Of a DNA stretch of 64,000 bases, positions 46,391-57,563 are shown in pieces. Location: contig CM026400.1 of the NCBI GenBank assembly GCA_014843695.1, positions 13,471,631 through 13,535,630 of the forward strand. The letters run 5' to 3'. Made by a program: the position numbers and the translations under genes. The notes beneath the pieces were generated by a model. It was not told the DNA's origin and ran no database searches. It was given only the letters and a program-made list of their open reading frames with translations. Origin of the DNA: Archivesica marissinica (lineage: Eukaryota > Mollusca > Bivalvia > Venerida > Vesicomyidae). The stretch's first letter is position 1. The number at the start of each line of letters is the position of its first letter.

Positions 46391-47050
46391 ATAACATGTA
46401 CATACCCCTGTATAACTGTGTACATACCCCTGTATAACTGTGTACATACCCCTGTATAACTATGTACATACCCCTGTATAACTGTGTACATACCCCTGTA
46501 TAACTGTGTACATACCCCTGTATAACTGTGTACATACCCCTGTATAACTGTGTACATACCCCTGTAGAACTATGTACATACCCCTGTATAACTATGTATA
46601 TACCCCTGTATAACTATGTACATACCCCTGTATAACTGTGTACATACCCCTGTATAACTCTGTACATACCCCTGTATAACTGTGTACATACCCCTGTATA
46701 ACTGTGTACATACCCCTGTATAACTATGTACATACCCCTGTATAACTACCCCTGTATAACTGTGTACATACCCCTGTATAACTATGTACATACCCCTGTA
46801 TAACTATGTACATACCCCTGTATAACTATGTACATACCCCTGTATAACTATGTACATACCCCTGTATAACTGTGTACATACCCCTGTATAACTGTGTACA
46901 TACCCCTGTATAACTATGTACATACCCCTGTATAACTGTGTACATACCCCTGTATAACTGTGTACATACCCCTGTATAACTGTGTACATACCCCTGTATA
47001 ACTGTGTACATAACCCTGTATAACTATGTACATACCCCTGTATAACTGTA
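46391..47050. repeat. 22-bp minisatellite, right part (about 30 copies)
   Basis: Same unit as 44975-45326. Minus-strand ORFs (Tyr-Thr-Gly-Val-Cys repeats) are unit translations. Confidence 0.95.
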
Positions 47051-47265
47051 CCATGCCCGTAATTATAATGAGAGCCAGTGCCAGTAGCTTGGCATACGTA
47101 AACACGTCCTGAACGCGCGTCGCCCATTTCACATCATAACAGTTGATAAACGTGAGTATCACTGAAAAGATAAAGCTTCAATAAGTACACGACATCTGTA
47201 TACTTTAAGTTTATAAAAATATACATTACAGATATATATATATATAATATGTTTCATTGCCAGAT
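47051..47265. other. Short spacer with (TA)n
   Basis: No feature beyond GATATATATATATATA near 47230. Confidence 0.4.
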
Positions 47266-47413
47266 TTAGTTTTAAACTTTATTTATTTTACGATTGCGAA
47301 GCAAGTTCTAACAACTTATATTAATCACTCTTGTTGGCGCGGATGAAAGCGTATATGTAGTCATTCGTGTGGGAGGAAACCGGAGTACCCGGAGAAAACC
47401 CACCTGTCCGATC
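47266..47413 (-). mobile_element. SINE family S1, 3' part, split by foldback element
   Basis: Reverse of the S1 tail and body: ACGATTGCGAAGCAAGTTCT, GAGGAAACCGGAGTACCC, CCTGTCCGATC. The rest of the SINE resumes at 48403 after a 989-bp insertion, with GTCCGATC present at both junctions. Confidence 0.85.
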
Positions 47414-48402
47414 CACAGGGATTCGGCACGTTTGGAGGTACTAGTATATATATTTAAGTACAGGGATTCTACTCTGTGGGATGTCAGATTTCGCATCGAT
47501 CAGTAAAATGGCCCTATCTGAAACAATGTTATACAAATCTGTCCAAATACAACGCCTATCCCGAGTCTTTATATTGTTCTTCAAATAAAACACAACTTTA
47601 AGCTGCATGCATGTATACTTTGCAAACAATTGCCACATACATTGGCCATAGCAGGTCACATTTCCATACTAGGACACGGGTTCTGTCAGCAACAACAAAA
47701 AATCTTCGACGGGAGAGTTTTAACTGTGAATAACATTATCAATAAAATGTGTTTACACTAACGTGTAGGTTTATTCGGCAAAAATGTACGTCAAAAAGAG
47801 ATTTCGTAGCATTTTCAATTTGTTTTGAAAATTTCTAAAGCGGCGCAATTCGCATTGAAACGAGCGTTGAAACGAGCGTTCTGATTGGATTATGATTATT
47901 CTTCCTATATAAAAAAACATCTTGTTACATTCTAATAATCCAATCAGAACGCTCGTTTCAACGCGAATTGCGCCGCTATAGAAATTTTCAAAACAAATTG
48001 AAAATGCTACGAAATCTCTTTTTGACGTACATTATTGCCGAATAAACCTACACGTTAGTGTAAACACATTTTATTGATAATGTTATTCACAGTTAAAACT
48101 CTCCCGTCGAAGATTTTTTTTTGTTGCTGACAGAACCCGTGTCCTAGTATGGAAATGTGACCTGCTATGGCCAATGTATGTGGCAATTGTTTGCAAAGTA
48201 TACATGCATGCAGCTTAAAGTTGTGTTTTATTTGAAGAACAATATAAAGACTCGGGATAGGCGTTGTATTTGGACAGATTTGTATAACATTGTTTCAGAT
48301 AGGGCCATTTTACTGATCGATGCGAAATCTGACATCCCACAGAGTAGAATCCCTGTACTTAAATATATATACTAGTACCCCCAAACGTGCCGAATCCCGG
48401 TG
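47414..48402. mobile_element. Foldback element (989 bp) with about 470-bp arms
   Basis: Left arm 47414-47893 and right arm 47935-48402 are near-perfect inverted repeats around a 41-bp loop. The ends read CACAGGGATTCGGCACGTTT and, from the other side, CACCGGGATTCGGCACGTTT. Perfect 8-bp duplications GTCCGATC flank it (47406-47413, 48403-48410). The left arm has one extra 12-bp unit (TTGAAACGAGCG repeated). CA...TG ends with an 8-bp duplication suggest hAT, but the class is not proven. The arms carry the same 72-codon ORF in mirror image, which is a symmetry effect. Confidence 0.88.
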
Positions 48403-48454
48403 GTCCGATCTGGCGACCACCGTACCATCTCACATACTTCCCGTTCCGAGGATT
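48403..48454 (-). mobile_element. SINE family S1, 5' part
   Basis: Continues the S1 copy of 47266-47413: GTCCGATCTGGCGACCACCG, then CTTCCCGTTCCGAGGAT. It is cut by the following minisatellite before the A box. Confidence 0.8.
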
Positions 48455-49162
48455 GCCGGATTTACTGGTAACTGACTACAGTATATATATATATATATAT
48501 ATAATCATTGCCGGATTTACTGGTAACTGACTACGGTATATATATAATCATTGCAGGATTTACTGGTAACTGACTACAGTATATATATATATAAATCATT
48601 GCCGGATTTACTGGTAACTGACTATGGTATATATATATATATATATATATAATCATTGCCGGATTTACTGGTAACTGACTACGGTATATATATATATATA
48701 TATATAATCATTGCCGGATTTACTGGTAACTGACTACGGTATATATATAATCATTGCCGGATTTACTGGTAACTGACTACGGTATATATATATATATATA
48801 TAATCATTGCCGGATTTACTGGTAACTGACTACGGTATATATATATATAATCATTGCCGGATTTACTGGTAACTGACTACGGTATATTATATATATATAA
48901 TCATTGCCGGATTTACTGGTAACTGACTACGGTATATATAATCATTGCCGATTTACTGGTAACTGACTACGGTATATATATATCATTGCAGGATTTACTG
49001 GTAACTGACTACGGTATATAATATATATATATATATAATCATTGCAGGATTTACTGGTAACTGACTACAGTATATATATATATATAATCATTGCCGGATT
49101 TATGGTAACTGACTACGGTATATATATATATATATAATCATTGCCGGATTTACTGGTAACTG

Positions 49163-49207
<45 letters not shown>

Positions 49208-49400
49208 CATTGCAGGATTTACTGGTAACTGACTACGGTTATATATATATATATATATATATATATAATCATTGCAGGATTTACTGGTAACTGACTACAG
49301 ATATATATATATATAATCATTGCCGGATTTACTGGTAACTGACTACGGTATATATATATATATATATATATAATCATTGCCGGATTTACTGGTAACTAAC
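48455..49400. repeat. Compound minisatellite: 35-bp core plus variable (TA)n (about 19 units)
   Basis: Each unit has ATCATTGCCGGATTTACTGG and TAACTGACTACGGTA, then a TA run from about 3 to about 18 repeats. Unit length therefore varies from about 42 to 75 bp while the core is almost invariant. Confidence 0.92.
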
Positions 49401-49404
49401 TACG

Positions 49405-49515
49405 CCTGGTATACAAGCATGGGATTCGGGAAGTACTGATGTTCATAAAACGACGTGTCTCATAAGTAAAAAATGACTGGCCCTTTAAGAAGGGGTGACA
49501 CTATAATAAACAAAC
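49405..49515. repeat. SINE-like S5 fragment
   Basis: Shares GTACTGATGTTCATAAAA and GTGTCTCATAAGT, then TGGCCCTTTAAGAAGGGGTG-like sequence, with 43110-43220. Confidence 0.55.
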
Positions 49516-49619
49516 ACTTCACTTTGTATTCACACACAACTATGAATATTAAAACCCAGGGAAAATCAAAACATACATGTACATGTAATTTATAATTGTA
49601 ATTTGTTCCACAAAGACTG

Positions 49620-49890
49620 AGTGTGTTTCACATTTACTTATCGCTGCTACCGGTTGCCCATATGAGCGACGCTTCCTGAAGAGATTAGTCATTTTAGGTT
49701 TTTGGAGGATAGTGCAATGATACAGACAGAGACCCCATTCCAGTGCAAGGTGTAAAGCACCGACACAAGACCTCGGTTTATAATCCCATCTGAAAGACTG
49801 TTAATTTTATTAGGGTTAGACGGGGGATCGAACCTACAATCCCTGGATTACCAGTCCAGTGTGTTACCACTGGACTACAGACCCGTCTGT
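49620..49890 (-). mobile_element. SINE family S2, near full length
   Basis: The minus-strand head ACGGGTCTGTAGTCCAGTGG with A box, B box GGTTCGATCCCCCGTC, and the tail at the left. It has a small internal deletion next to CCATTCCAGTGCAAGG compared with 14604-14892. Confidence 0.82.
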
Positions 49891-49982
49891 CTCACAAAGA
49901 CAATTGAGAAGAGTACAGGTACTAGATTTACACTAAATGTAGGTCACAAATTAATGCACGACCAATTATTGGTAATTCTATT

Positions 49983-50223
49983 TTAACCCATTCAACACCA
50001 AGTAACTGATATGGACTGGTTCATGATATTTTTAGACCAATAAATTAATAAGAACATTACATTTGGACCAGTTAATTTATCAAAATGGGTAATTTTGTCT
50101 AAAAATAGCAATATTACTGGCAAAAAGTGCAGATCCTGATGAGACGGCTCGTCACGAGCCGGCTCATCTGGATCTACACTTTTTGTAAGCCTATTTAGAG
50201 GTCTGCGGTGTTGAAAGGGTTAA
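49983..50223 (-). mobile_element. TTAA MITE family 1, copy F (241 bp)
   Basis: TTAA at both ends, inverted orientation, complete palindrome, one terminal unit. Confidence 0.9.
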
Positions 50224-50297
50224 TAATCACAGGACATTCCTATACTTTATGTATATTTATAGCAAGCTCTACAATTATGCATAGGATATAAGCTGAA

Positions 50298-50573
50298 AAC
50301 GATCCAATATGTAAAAATATTGGACTGTGTGAGGTGTGTAGCGCCGGAGACAGTACCAATATTTTACATATTAGATCCGTTTGAGGTTTATATCTTACTT
50401 AAAAATAAAAAACAAACTTATATAACAAGATCCTACTAATTAAAATTGTTGAGGCGTGTAGCGCCGGAGACAGTACCAGTATTTTACATATTAGATCCGT
50501 TTGAGGTTTATATCATCTTACTTAGAAATAAAAAACAAACTTATATAACAAGATCCTACTAATTAAAATTGTT
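50298..50573. repeat. About 123-bp tandem duplication with inverted repeat at its edge
   Basis: The block starting GGCGTGTAGCGCCGGAGACA (or GGTGTGTAGC) is present twice (about 50335-50450 and 50453-50573). On its left, GATCCAATATGTAAAAATAT is the approximate inverse of ATTTTACATATTAGATC inside the block, so an imperfect inverted repeat of about 40 bp is present. A transposon end is possible but not shown. Confidence 0.65.
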
Positions 50574-50827
50574 AATTTCGTACATGTAAGCTTAGGATTT
50601 AATATAATACTCTGGCCTTTTGACAGCAGTCCAATATTATTAATAATGTGCACACTGCAAGTACAAAGATATGATGTCACGACAGTGTTTTAAATACAGC
50701 TGCTGTCCTTGTGCTACAGATTGCATCATCACTGCAGTATAAACTCTCACGATCATATAAAGCAGTTACATGTAACCACGTAGGCTGTGTGAGCTTCGGG
50801 CACTACAGCACTGTAATGATTGTGATC
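50574..50827. other. Unannotated spacer
   Basis: No feature recognised. Confidence 0.4.
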
Positions 50828-51066
50828 CGTTTGTGTTTTTTAAGTTCATTTATCGTCGCTACCAGTTGCCCATATGAGCGATGCCTCCTGAAGAGAAGAG
50901 ATAAGTAATTTCAGATTTTGGAGGATAGTGCAATGATACAGACAGAGACCCATTCCAGAGTCACCTCTGGTTCTTTTACGTGCACGGTGTAAAGCACCGA
51001 CACGAGACCTCGGTTTAACGTCCCATCTGAAAGACTGTTAATTTTATTTGGGTCAGACGGGGGGGA
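50828..51066 (-). mobile_element. SINE family S2, lacking tRNA-like 5' end
   Basis: Contains ATCGTCGCTACCAGTTGCCC to GGGTCAGACGGGGGG, then diverges just where the B box would begin on the minus strand. Confidence 0.8.
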
Positions 51067-51628
51067 TAAGTACCCACGATTTCACATGCAAAGAATCGAT
51101 TTATTTAGAGCTACGAGGCAATTTCATCCGCTAAACACACGCATGTTATTATTTGGAGATGATAGACGTTACCTGAATAAAATGAACTTATTTTTTCATC
51201 TGTTCATAAATATATAAAACAAACTCGACAATTTTAATTATATCATAAACGACAAAGAAAAATAATGTTATTGACAATACCCCTGTGCCCTTTAGTAAAT
51301 GTTCATTGTGACAGTGTGACACGGAACAAGACATCACTTTGGTATAAAACACATGTATCTCACATGGCTAATCTCTACTACTCAACTTCCTTCTCTTTAC
51401 TAAGTTACCAGTTTGGCTTTATTTTTTGTTAATTCTTTTCTATATTCCACCATATTTGTTTGCGTCTTTGCAGAATGCCTGATTGCCAATTATTCATTTA
51501 TTCTTCTTGGGGAGGGCAGTTTACTAATGTTGCTAGAACTTGTTGCCCAACCCATTTTGCATTTTATCACATATAATGAATGTTAACTCTATATGTACTA
51601 TATATGTAAAATAGCAAATAAAATATGA
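51067..51628. other. Unannotated AT-rich spacer
   Basis: No gene recognised. The end (ATATGTAAAATAGCAAATAA and following) resembles the DNA inserted in the palindrome of MITE copy B at 5957-6010. Confidence 0.45.
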
Positions 51629-51868
51629 TTAACCCTTTCAACACCACAGACCTCTAAATAGGCTTACAAAAAGTGTAGATCCAGATGAGCCGGCTAGTGA
51701 CGAGCCATCTCATCAGGATCTGCACTTTTTGCCAGTGATATGACTATTTTTAGACATAATTACCATTTTGATAAATGAACTTGTCCAAATGTGATTTTCT
51801 GATTCATTTATTGGTTTATGAATATCATGGACCAGTCCATGTGAGTTACTTGGTGTTGAATGGGTTAA
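51629..51868 (+). mobile_element. TTAA MITE family 1, copy G (240 bp)
   Basis: TTAA at both ends; complete, with one terminal unit. Confidence 0.9.
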
Positions 51869-52275
51869 ACAAAATATCCTATACATATACATGTATACTG
51901 TATGTATACACCAGTATTGCATAAGTGTTGCATACACCGGTATTGCGTAAGTGTTGCATCATTCAAGTTACAACTACCGGTGTACATGCTAGCAGTATAT
52001 ACCAACAGTGAATACAAACATTTTCCAATAATCAATCCCCCCCCCATTCACCTAGTTGTTGATTGCATCAGCACAGTCTGTGTGGGTTGTGTACAATTGT
52101 AAACACTGGTGGTCCAGACCTATCCTAGTTCTATTCAACAAAGCCTTGACATGCTTGCCTACCTTTACGGGACTTCAGGCAGTTATCCCAGCGGCAATTT
52201 GGAATTAATAGTCACCTATTTCTCATTGAAAGTTTATTTGAACATTGCTTGAGAACGGTGAGATACAATCATACA
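51869..52275. other. Unannotated spacer with short direct repeats
   Basis: Two copies of TTGCATACACCGGTATTGCG-like sequence (about 51914-51958) and a poly-C run near 52037. No gene. Confidence 0.45.
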
Positions 52276-52487
52276 TTAACCCTTTCAACCCCACAGGCCT
52301 CTAAATAGGCTTATGAAAAGTGTAGATCCAGATGAGCCGGCTCATAACGAGCCGGCTCATAACGAGCCGTCTCATCAGGATCTGCACTTTTTTGCCAGTA
52401 ATAAGTATTACTATTTTTAGATAAAATTACCCATTTTGATAAATGAACTGATCCAAATGTAATTTTGTTATTAATTTATTGGTCTAT
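52276..52487 (+). mobile_element. TTAA MITE family 1, copy H, right end replaced by LINE
   Basis: Starts TTAACCCTTTCAACCCCACA. The palindrome is lengthened by a duplicated GGCTCATAACGAGCC. The copy runs to ATTAATTTATTGGTCT and then passes into the 3' end of the LINE instead of the expected terminus. Confidence 0.82.
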
Positions 52488-52518
52488 TTAATGGATATCT
52501 TGACGATATCTTATTTAC

Positions 52519-52552
52519 CGACGCCTCAACCTAATAAGGTCATGTGGCGTCG
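52519..52552 (-). promoter_or_regulatory. 3' UTR hairpin of the LINE
   Basis: CGACGCC at one side and GGCGTCG at the other form a perfect 7-bp stem; the loop region contains ACCTTATTAGGT, which can pair internally. It lies just before the presumed 3' end. Reverse transcriptases of several LINE groups recognise 3' hairpins, so a role in template recognition is possible (inference). Confidence 0.5.
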
Positions 52553-52650
52553 AAAACATTTGTAAAAATAAAAATTGTTTAAAAACGTGATCTATGTTAA
52601 AAGGTTACATTTTAAATAATATATATACTTGATAATCACAATAAGTTGCA

Positions 52651-55600
52651 TTATAATCTATTTATAAGGTGAGTTTCTTTTAAAAAACCTAATATTGTAC
52701 TTGGCAGTACTGAATCGAATAATTCTTGTATACTATTTTTATTAAAGTATGCATTCCTTGTAAAGATGAGGTCGGCACAGTGGAGCAAAAAGTGCTTCAC
52801 TGTGAATATCTCATCACAAGGAATACATATGGGTTGTTCTTCTGCATTTAAAATATAAGAAGGTGTAATCCAAGTGTGTCCAATACGACACCGAGTCAAA
52901 CGAACTTGTTCTTTTCGGTTTAGTTTTGTACGATATGTACTTGAAAATATGGGTTTAATTTCATGTAACTTATTTCCAACTTGTTTGTCCCAATTTTTTT
53001 GACATTTACTATCGACATATTTCCTAATATTGGATTTTAAATCCGTATGCGGTATTTTAGAGTTTGTTATTGGCAAGTCTAAAGCAGACTTTGCTAGAAA
53101 ATCAGCTTCATCATTTCCTCGTATGTTTATATGACTGGGAATCCAACAAACAACAACAGTTTTTGAGGAGCTAATAGATATGTATCTTCTAAAAATTTGT
53201 TGAATTAGGGGGTTGGAATGGTTTGGTTGTTTGAGAGATGTTAAAACCGACAAAGAGTCGGAAAATATAATAAATTTGTCGTTTTCGTTAACAGTTATAA
53301 GGGAAAGAGCTATGTCGATAGCTTGTGTTTCTGCAGAGAAAATTGAACTGTCATCAGGTAATCTTACAGTACTTGATTTAGTATGGGTAACTGCTGCACA
53401 TGCAACCTTTTCAAGTCTTTTTGAGCCATCTGTGTAGATGGATATATACTCTTTATATTTAGATTTTATTTCTAAAAATTTTGTTTTAAAAATATCTGGA
53501 CTAGTTTCACTTTTCTTATTCTCATACAAATGAAGATCTAAAATAATGTTTGGGGTAGTCAAAGTCCACGGTTCTGTATTTAACAACTTGTTTTCTTGTA
53601 TAATTGTTGTATCTATTTTTGCTTCTACTAATAATGGTTTAATACGGAGACCTAGTGGTTTTATGGCGGATGGAGAGTTTCCGTAAACTATTTTGTTTTT
53701 AGGCTCGAAAACGCAATTGAATGCAGGATTTTGGGATTTGCAGCTAGTTTGGTTGTATATTGTAACGAGAGTTTCTCTCTCCGTATGTATAAAGAGGGTT
53801 CATTTGTTTCAGCATATAAGCTTTCTACGGGAGATGTGCGAAAAGCTCCTAGAGCCAGTCGTAGACCTTGATGATGTATTGTATCTAACTTTTTCAAGTA
53901 GGATTTTCTCGCCGATCCATACACAATGGATCCGTAATCCAGTTTGGAACGGATAAGTGATCTGTCTAGATTTATAAGAACTGGACAATCGCTTCCCCAA
54001 TTTGTATTGGAGAGCACCTTCAAAATATTTAGAGCTTTTAGACATTTCGTCCGTATATAATTTATATGAGGTATGAATGTTAATTTTTTGTCAAATATAA
54101 GTCCTAGGAATTTTACTTCTTCTACTACAGGAATTTGTGAACCGTAAATTTTTAAATTTGGATCTGGAGGTAATCCTCTCAATTGACAGAAATGTACGCA
54201 TTGAGTTTTAATTTTAGAGAATTTGAAACCATTTTTGTTTGCCGAATCTTCAAGTTTATTTAGACATTGTTGGAGTTTTTGTTCAATGGTTTCCATATTT
54301 TTAGATTTGTAGAACATTACAAAATCATCTACATATAAGGAGCAATCTGTTTCGTTTAAACATTTCACAATGCTATTTATTTTAATATTAAAAAGTGTTG
54401 GGGATAAAATACTACCTTGAGGCACCCCTTGCTCTTGTTTGTATGAATCGGAGAGCGTTGAGCCAATTCTTACTTTAAAATTTCTATTTGATAAAAAATT
54501 GGCAATAAACTTTGGCAAGTGGCCTTTCAGACCAAAATCGTGTAAATCTTTGAGAATACCATATTTCCATGTGGTATCATATGCCTTTTCTAAATCGAAA
54601 AAAACTGCTACCAAATGTTCTTTTTTGATGAAGGCATTACGAATATACGTTTCTAGTCTTACTAGATGATCAGTTGTACATTTATTTTTCCGAAAACCCG
54701 TTTGGTAACTCGTAATCAAACTGTTTGATTCCAAGAACCAAACAAGTCTATCGTTAATCATTCTCTCCATGGTTTTACATAGACAACTAGTTAGTGCGAT
54801 GGGACGATAATTTGTGGGATTTGTATGATCTTTTCCTGGTTTGGGAATAGGAATGATTATGGCTTCACTCCATTCTTTGGGAAAGTTCTCACTTTCCCAC
54901 GTCATATTAAAAATATCTAAAAGAGTTATCATTGCATTATTTGGTAAATGTTTTATAATTTGATAATGGATTTGATCTGGACCTGTGGTCGTTTCTTTTG
55001 TTCTTTGTAGAGCAGTTTCGAGTTCTGACATATTGAATGGTAGATTATATTTTTCTTCATTTCTAGAATGAAAATCAATTTTTTCTTTCTCTTTCTCAGT
55101 TTTAAATTTCTGAAACTTCTCATTATAGTTTGATGTTGAAAAGTTGTTTTGAAAGTTTTCACCTAAAACATTGGATATGTCTTTTTTTGTTAAATGGGTT
55201 CTATTATTAGATGTATTTAGATGAACAATTTTTGAGCTTTTCCTCTTGACATTTATTTTTGCTACCATATTCCAAACCCTTTTCATTGATGTATTAGAGT
55301 TTATAGTAGATACATATTTTTGCCATGAAGTGCGTTTTGCATTTTTTATAGTTCTTCGAGCTTTTGCTCGTTTAATTTGTGTGTTTAAGAGATTTGCTTT
55401 TGTGGGAGTTTTATTAAATTTACGCAATGCATTCTTTCGTTTATTTATAACATTTTTACAATCGTCATTAAACCATGGTCTAATTCTTTTAGAAGATGTA
55501 GAGGATTTCGGAATGCATTCCGTTGAAATTTTAAAAGTGAATTCGAAAACGAGGTGATTTGATCCTCGTTCCCAATCTTTTCCAATATCAAATGTTCTCT

Positions 55601-56331
55601 GCATAAAATTTGGAATTTTTCCCAATTAGCTTTTTGTAGATTCCATTGTGGGTAAAATTTATCTTTTGATTTGTTTATTTCTGTGATTACGATTGGGAAG
55701 TGGTCACTTCCATGTAGGTCATCATGTACGGACCATTCAAAATCTAAGAAAATGTTTGGATGACATATACATAAATCTAAAGCAGACAAATGTCCTGTGG
55801 CAGGATGAAGGTATGTCGATTTGTTATCATTTAATAGACAAAGATCATTTTCAGTTATAAAGTCTTCTATTATTTTTCCTTTATTATTGATATTTGTACA
55901 TCCCCATAGTTTACTATGTCCATTGAAATCTCAAACTAACATAAAAGGGTGAGGTAATTGTTCAACAAGATTCTCTAAATCATTTTGTTTTAATGGCGAG
56001 TTTGGAGGTATATAAATGGAACAAATTGTAAATGTTTTTGAAAGTGTAACCTTGGCAGCAATGGCCTGTAAATTTGTAGTCAAGTCTATTTTACTATGTG
56101 GAACAGTCTTTTTATGAGAATGGATGATCCACCAGATGCCTTTTGACAATCATTATTTATAAAATTAAACATGATAAAATCTTTAAAATATATATTGTCA
56201 GTCGATTTTAGGAAAGTTTCTTGCAAACAAAGGATATTTGGTGAAAGCAGAGATATAAGTATTAAAATCTCATTATAGTTTGCTTTTAGTCCCCGACAGT
56301 TCCATTGTATTATTGTATTATTCTTATCCAT
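52651..56331 (-). pseudogene. LINE ORF2: endonuclease, reverse transcriptase, RNase H (broken)
   Basis: ORF2 would encode about 1,227 residues. The N-terminal APE-type endonuclease shows QWNCRG, LQET, DFNGH and GSDHF. The central reverse transcriptase shows FFDLEKAYD, GVPQGSILSPTLF and YVDD (54325-54336). RNase H shows YTDGS (about 53423-53437), AETQAI, FSDS and NDEAD, so its acidic catalytic residues are all present. A C-terminal CX2CX7HX4C knuckle precedes the TAA stop. It is broken in four places: TGA at 55931-55933, where a glycine is expected before DFN, and one-base frameshifts near 56109-56113, 55527-55536 and 53729-53732. Start ATG at 56331 lies 38 bp after ORF1. In the family the protein nicks DNA and copies the element's RNA at the nick; this copy cannot. 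Confidence 0.9.
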
Positions 56332-56369
56332 TATTTACGGAGAAGATTAAAAAATGGTACATAAAAAGA

Positions 56370-57563
56370 TTACATTTTAGTGTTTGGAGGTGGATCTGGT
56401 ACCAGCTCCATGTCTTCATGTTCTAATGAAGAGAATTTATTCGATTGTTTTATGGGATCCACTGATCCCTTCGGTGGTCTATCTGAGTTTTGTTTCAGGT
56501 TGCTAGGTCCATTTGGTTTATTTGGTGTTTTTTGTTGGTTCGTTTTACTCTGTGATGAGTTTGATTTAATAACAGATGTTGATCGGGATTTACGAGATGT
56601 TGATTGGGATGAGGATTGAGAAGATAAGTGAGTTTTTGTTTTGTCATTGGAACTGTTTTTGGCTTCGGATTTTTCGGTAATAATTTCAGTTTGAGTGTAT
56701 GCATTTTTCATTATTGGCTTATTTATTGCTGATTGAACTATTTTAGAGTATGATATATCTGGTTTATTTTCCTGAATTTTCCTTGCTTCGAAGTAAGAGA
56801 TATTTTGTGAGCACTTTATTTTCATGATTTCTTTTTCTTTTATCCAAGTTTCGCATTTGTTTGATTTTGAGATGTGATCTTTTTTACAGTTTACGCATTT
56901 TGATTGATTGGGGCAATTTGCGGTAAGGTGATCGTTTTCACCCATACCACAATTTTCACAAATGGAGTATTTTGTAATTTTACAGTTGTCTTCATGGTGG
57001 CCAAATTTTTGGCATTTGAAACATCGAAGTGGATTTGGTATATATAATTCGACATTTATAATTCTCTAAAAGATTTTCAGATTTGGTGGAATAACTGTGT
57101 TGTTGAAGGTTAATAAAATTGTATTAGTTTCAAAAAATTGGCCGTCTTTTTTGTACATGAATCTTTTAGCTTGAGTGACGCCTTGTGGAGTTAAATTTTT
57201 AACAATATCTTCGTTCTAGACTCCTTTTAAAATGTGATCTTTGATTATACCTTTGGAACTGTTTAGAGATCTGTGTTCCGTTATAGTAACATCAATGTCG
57301 TATATTTTTTTTATTTTTAAAATATTTTCAGTTTGTGATCTGGATTTAGTTTCAACAAGTAACGTTTGGTTTCTTAGTTTTTTTACAGATTTTGGTGATC
57401 CAATTAAACTTTCCAATGATTTTTCGATAACAAATGGAGATAGTGAGACAATTTTTTTTTCATGCATTTCTGATTCAATAATGAAGAATTTTGGATACTC
57501 TTTAAGTGGTATTTCTGAATCGTCTGATGGTCGTGGTCGTTTTAGGGAATTTTGGGAAGCCAT
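56370..57563 (-). pseudogene. LINE ORF1: zinc-knuckle RNA-binding protein (broken)
   Basis: Single frame of 398 codons read from ATG at 57563, which sits in a good start context (AACCATGGC). Two in-frame TAG stops interrupt it, at 57216-57218 and 57066-57068. The reading frame resumes unchanged after each, so both look like point mutations. After the second stop come zinc knuckles: one of form CX2CX4HX4C within CFKCQKFGHHEDNC, then two more Cys/His clusters (CENCGMGENDHLTANC and CVNCKKDH). The C-terminal third is Ser/Asn/Lys-rich and low complexity. ORF1 proteins of this superfamily bind the element's RNA and form the particle delivered to the target site. Confidence 0.88.

Noticed and set aside
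7116..47050. Telomeric repeat
   Set aside because: No TTAGGG or related telomere unit occurs in tandem; arrays are all interstitial minisatellites.
47441..48375. Two identical 72-codon ORFs on opposite strands
   Set aside because: They lie in the two arms of a foldback element, so identity follows from the inverted repeat. No recognisable domain.
53213..55557. Plus-strand ORFs of 74-103 codons opposite the LINE
   Set aside because: They are complementary-strand shadows of ORF2.
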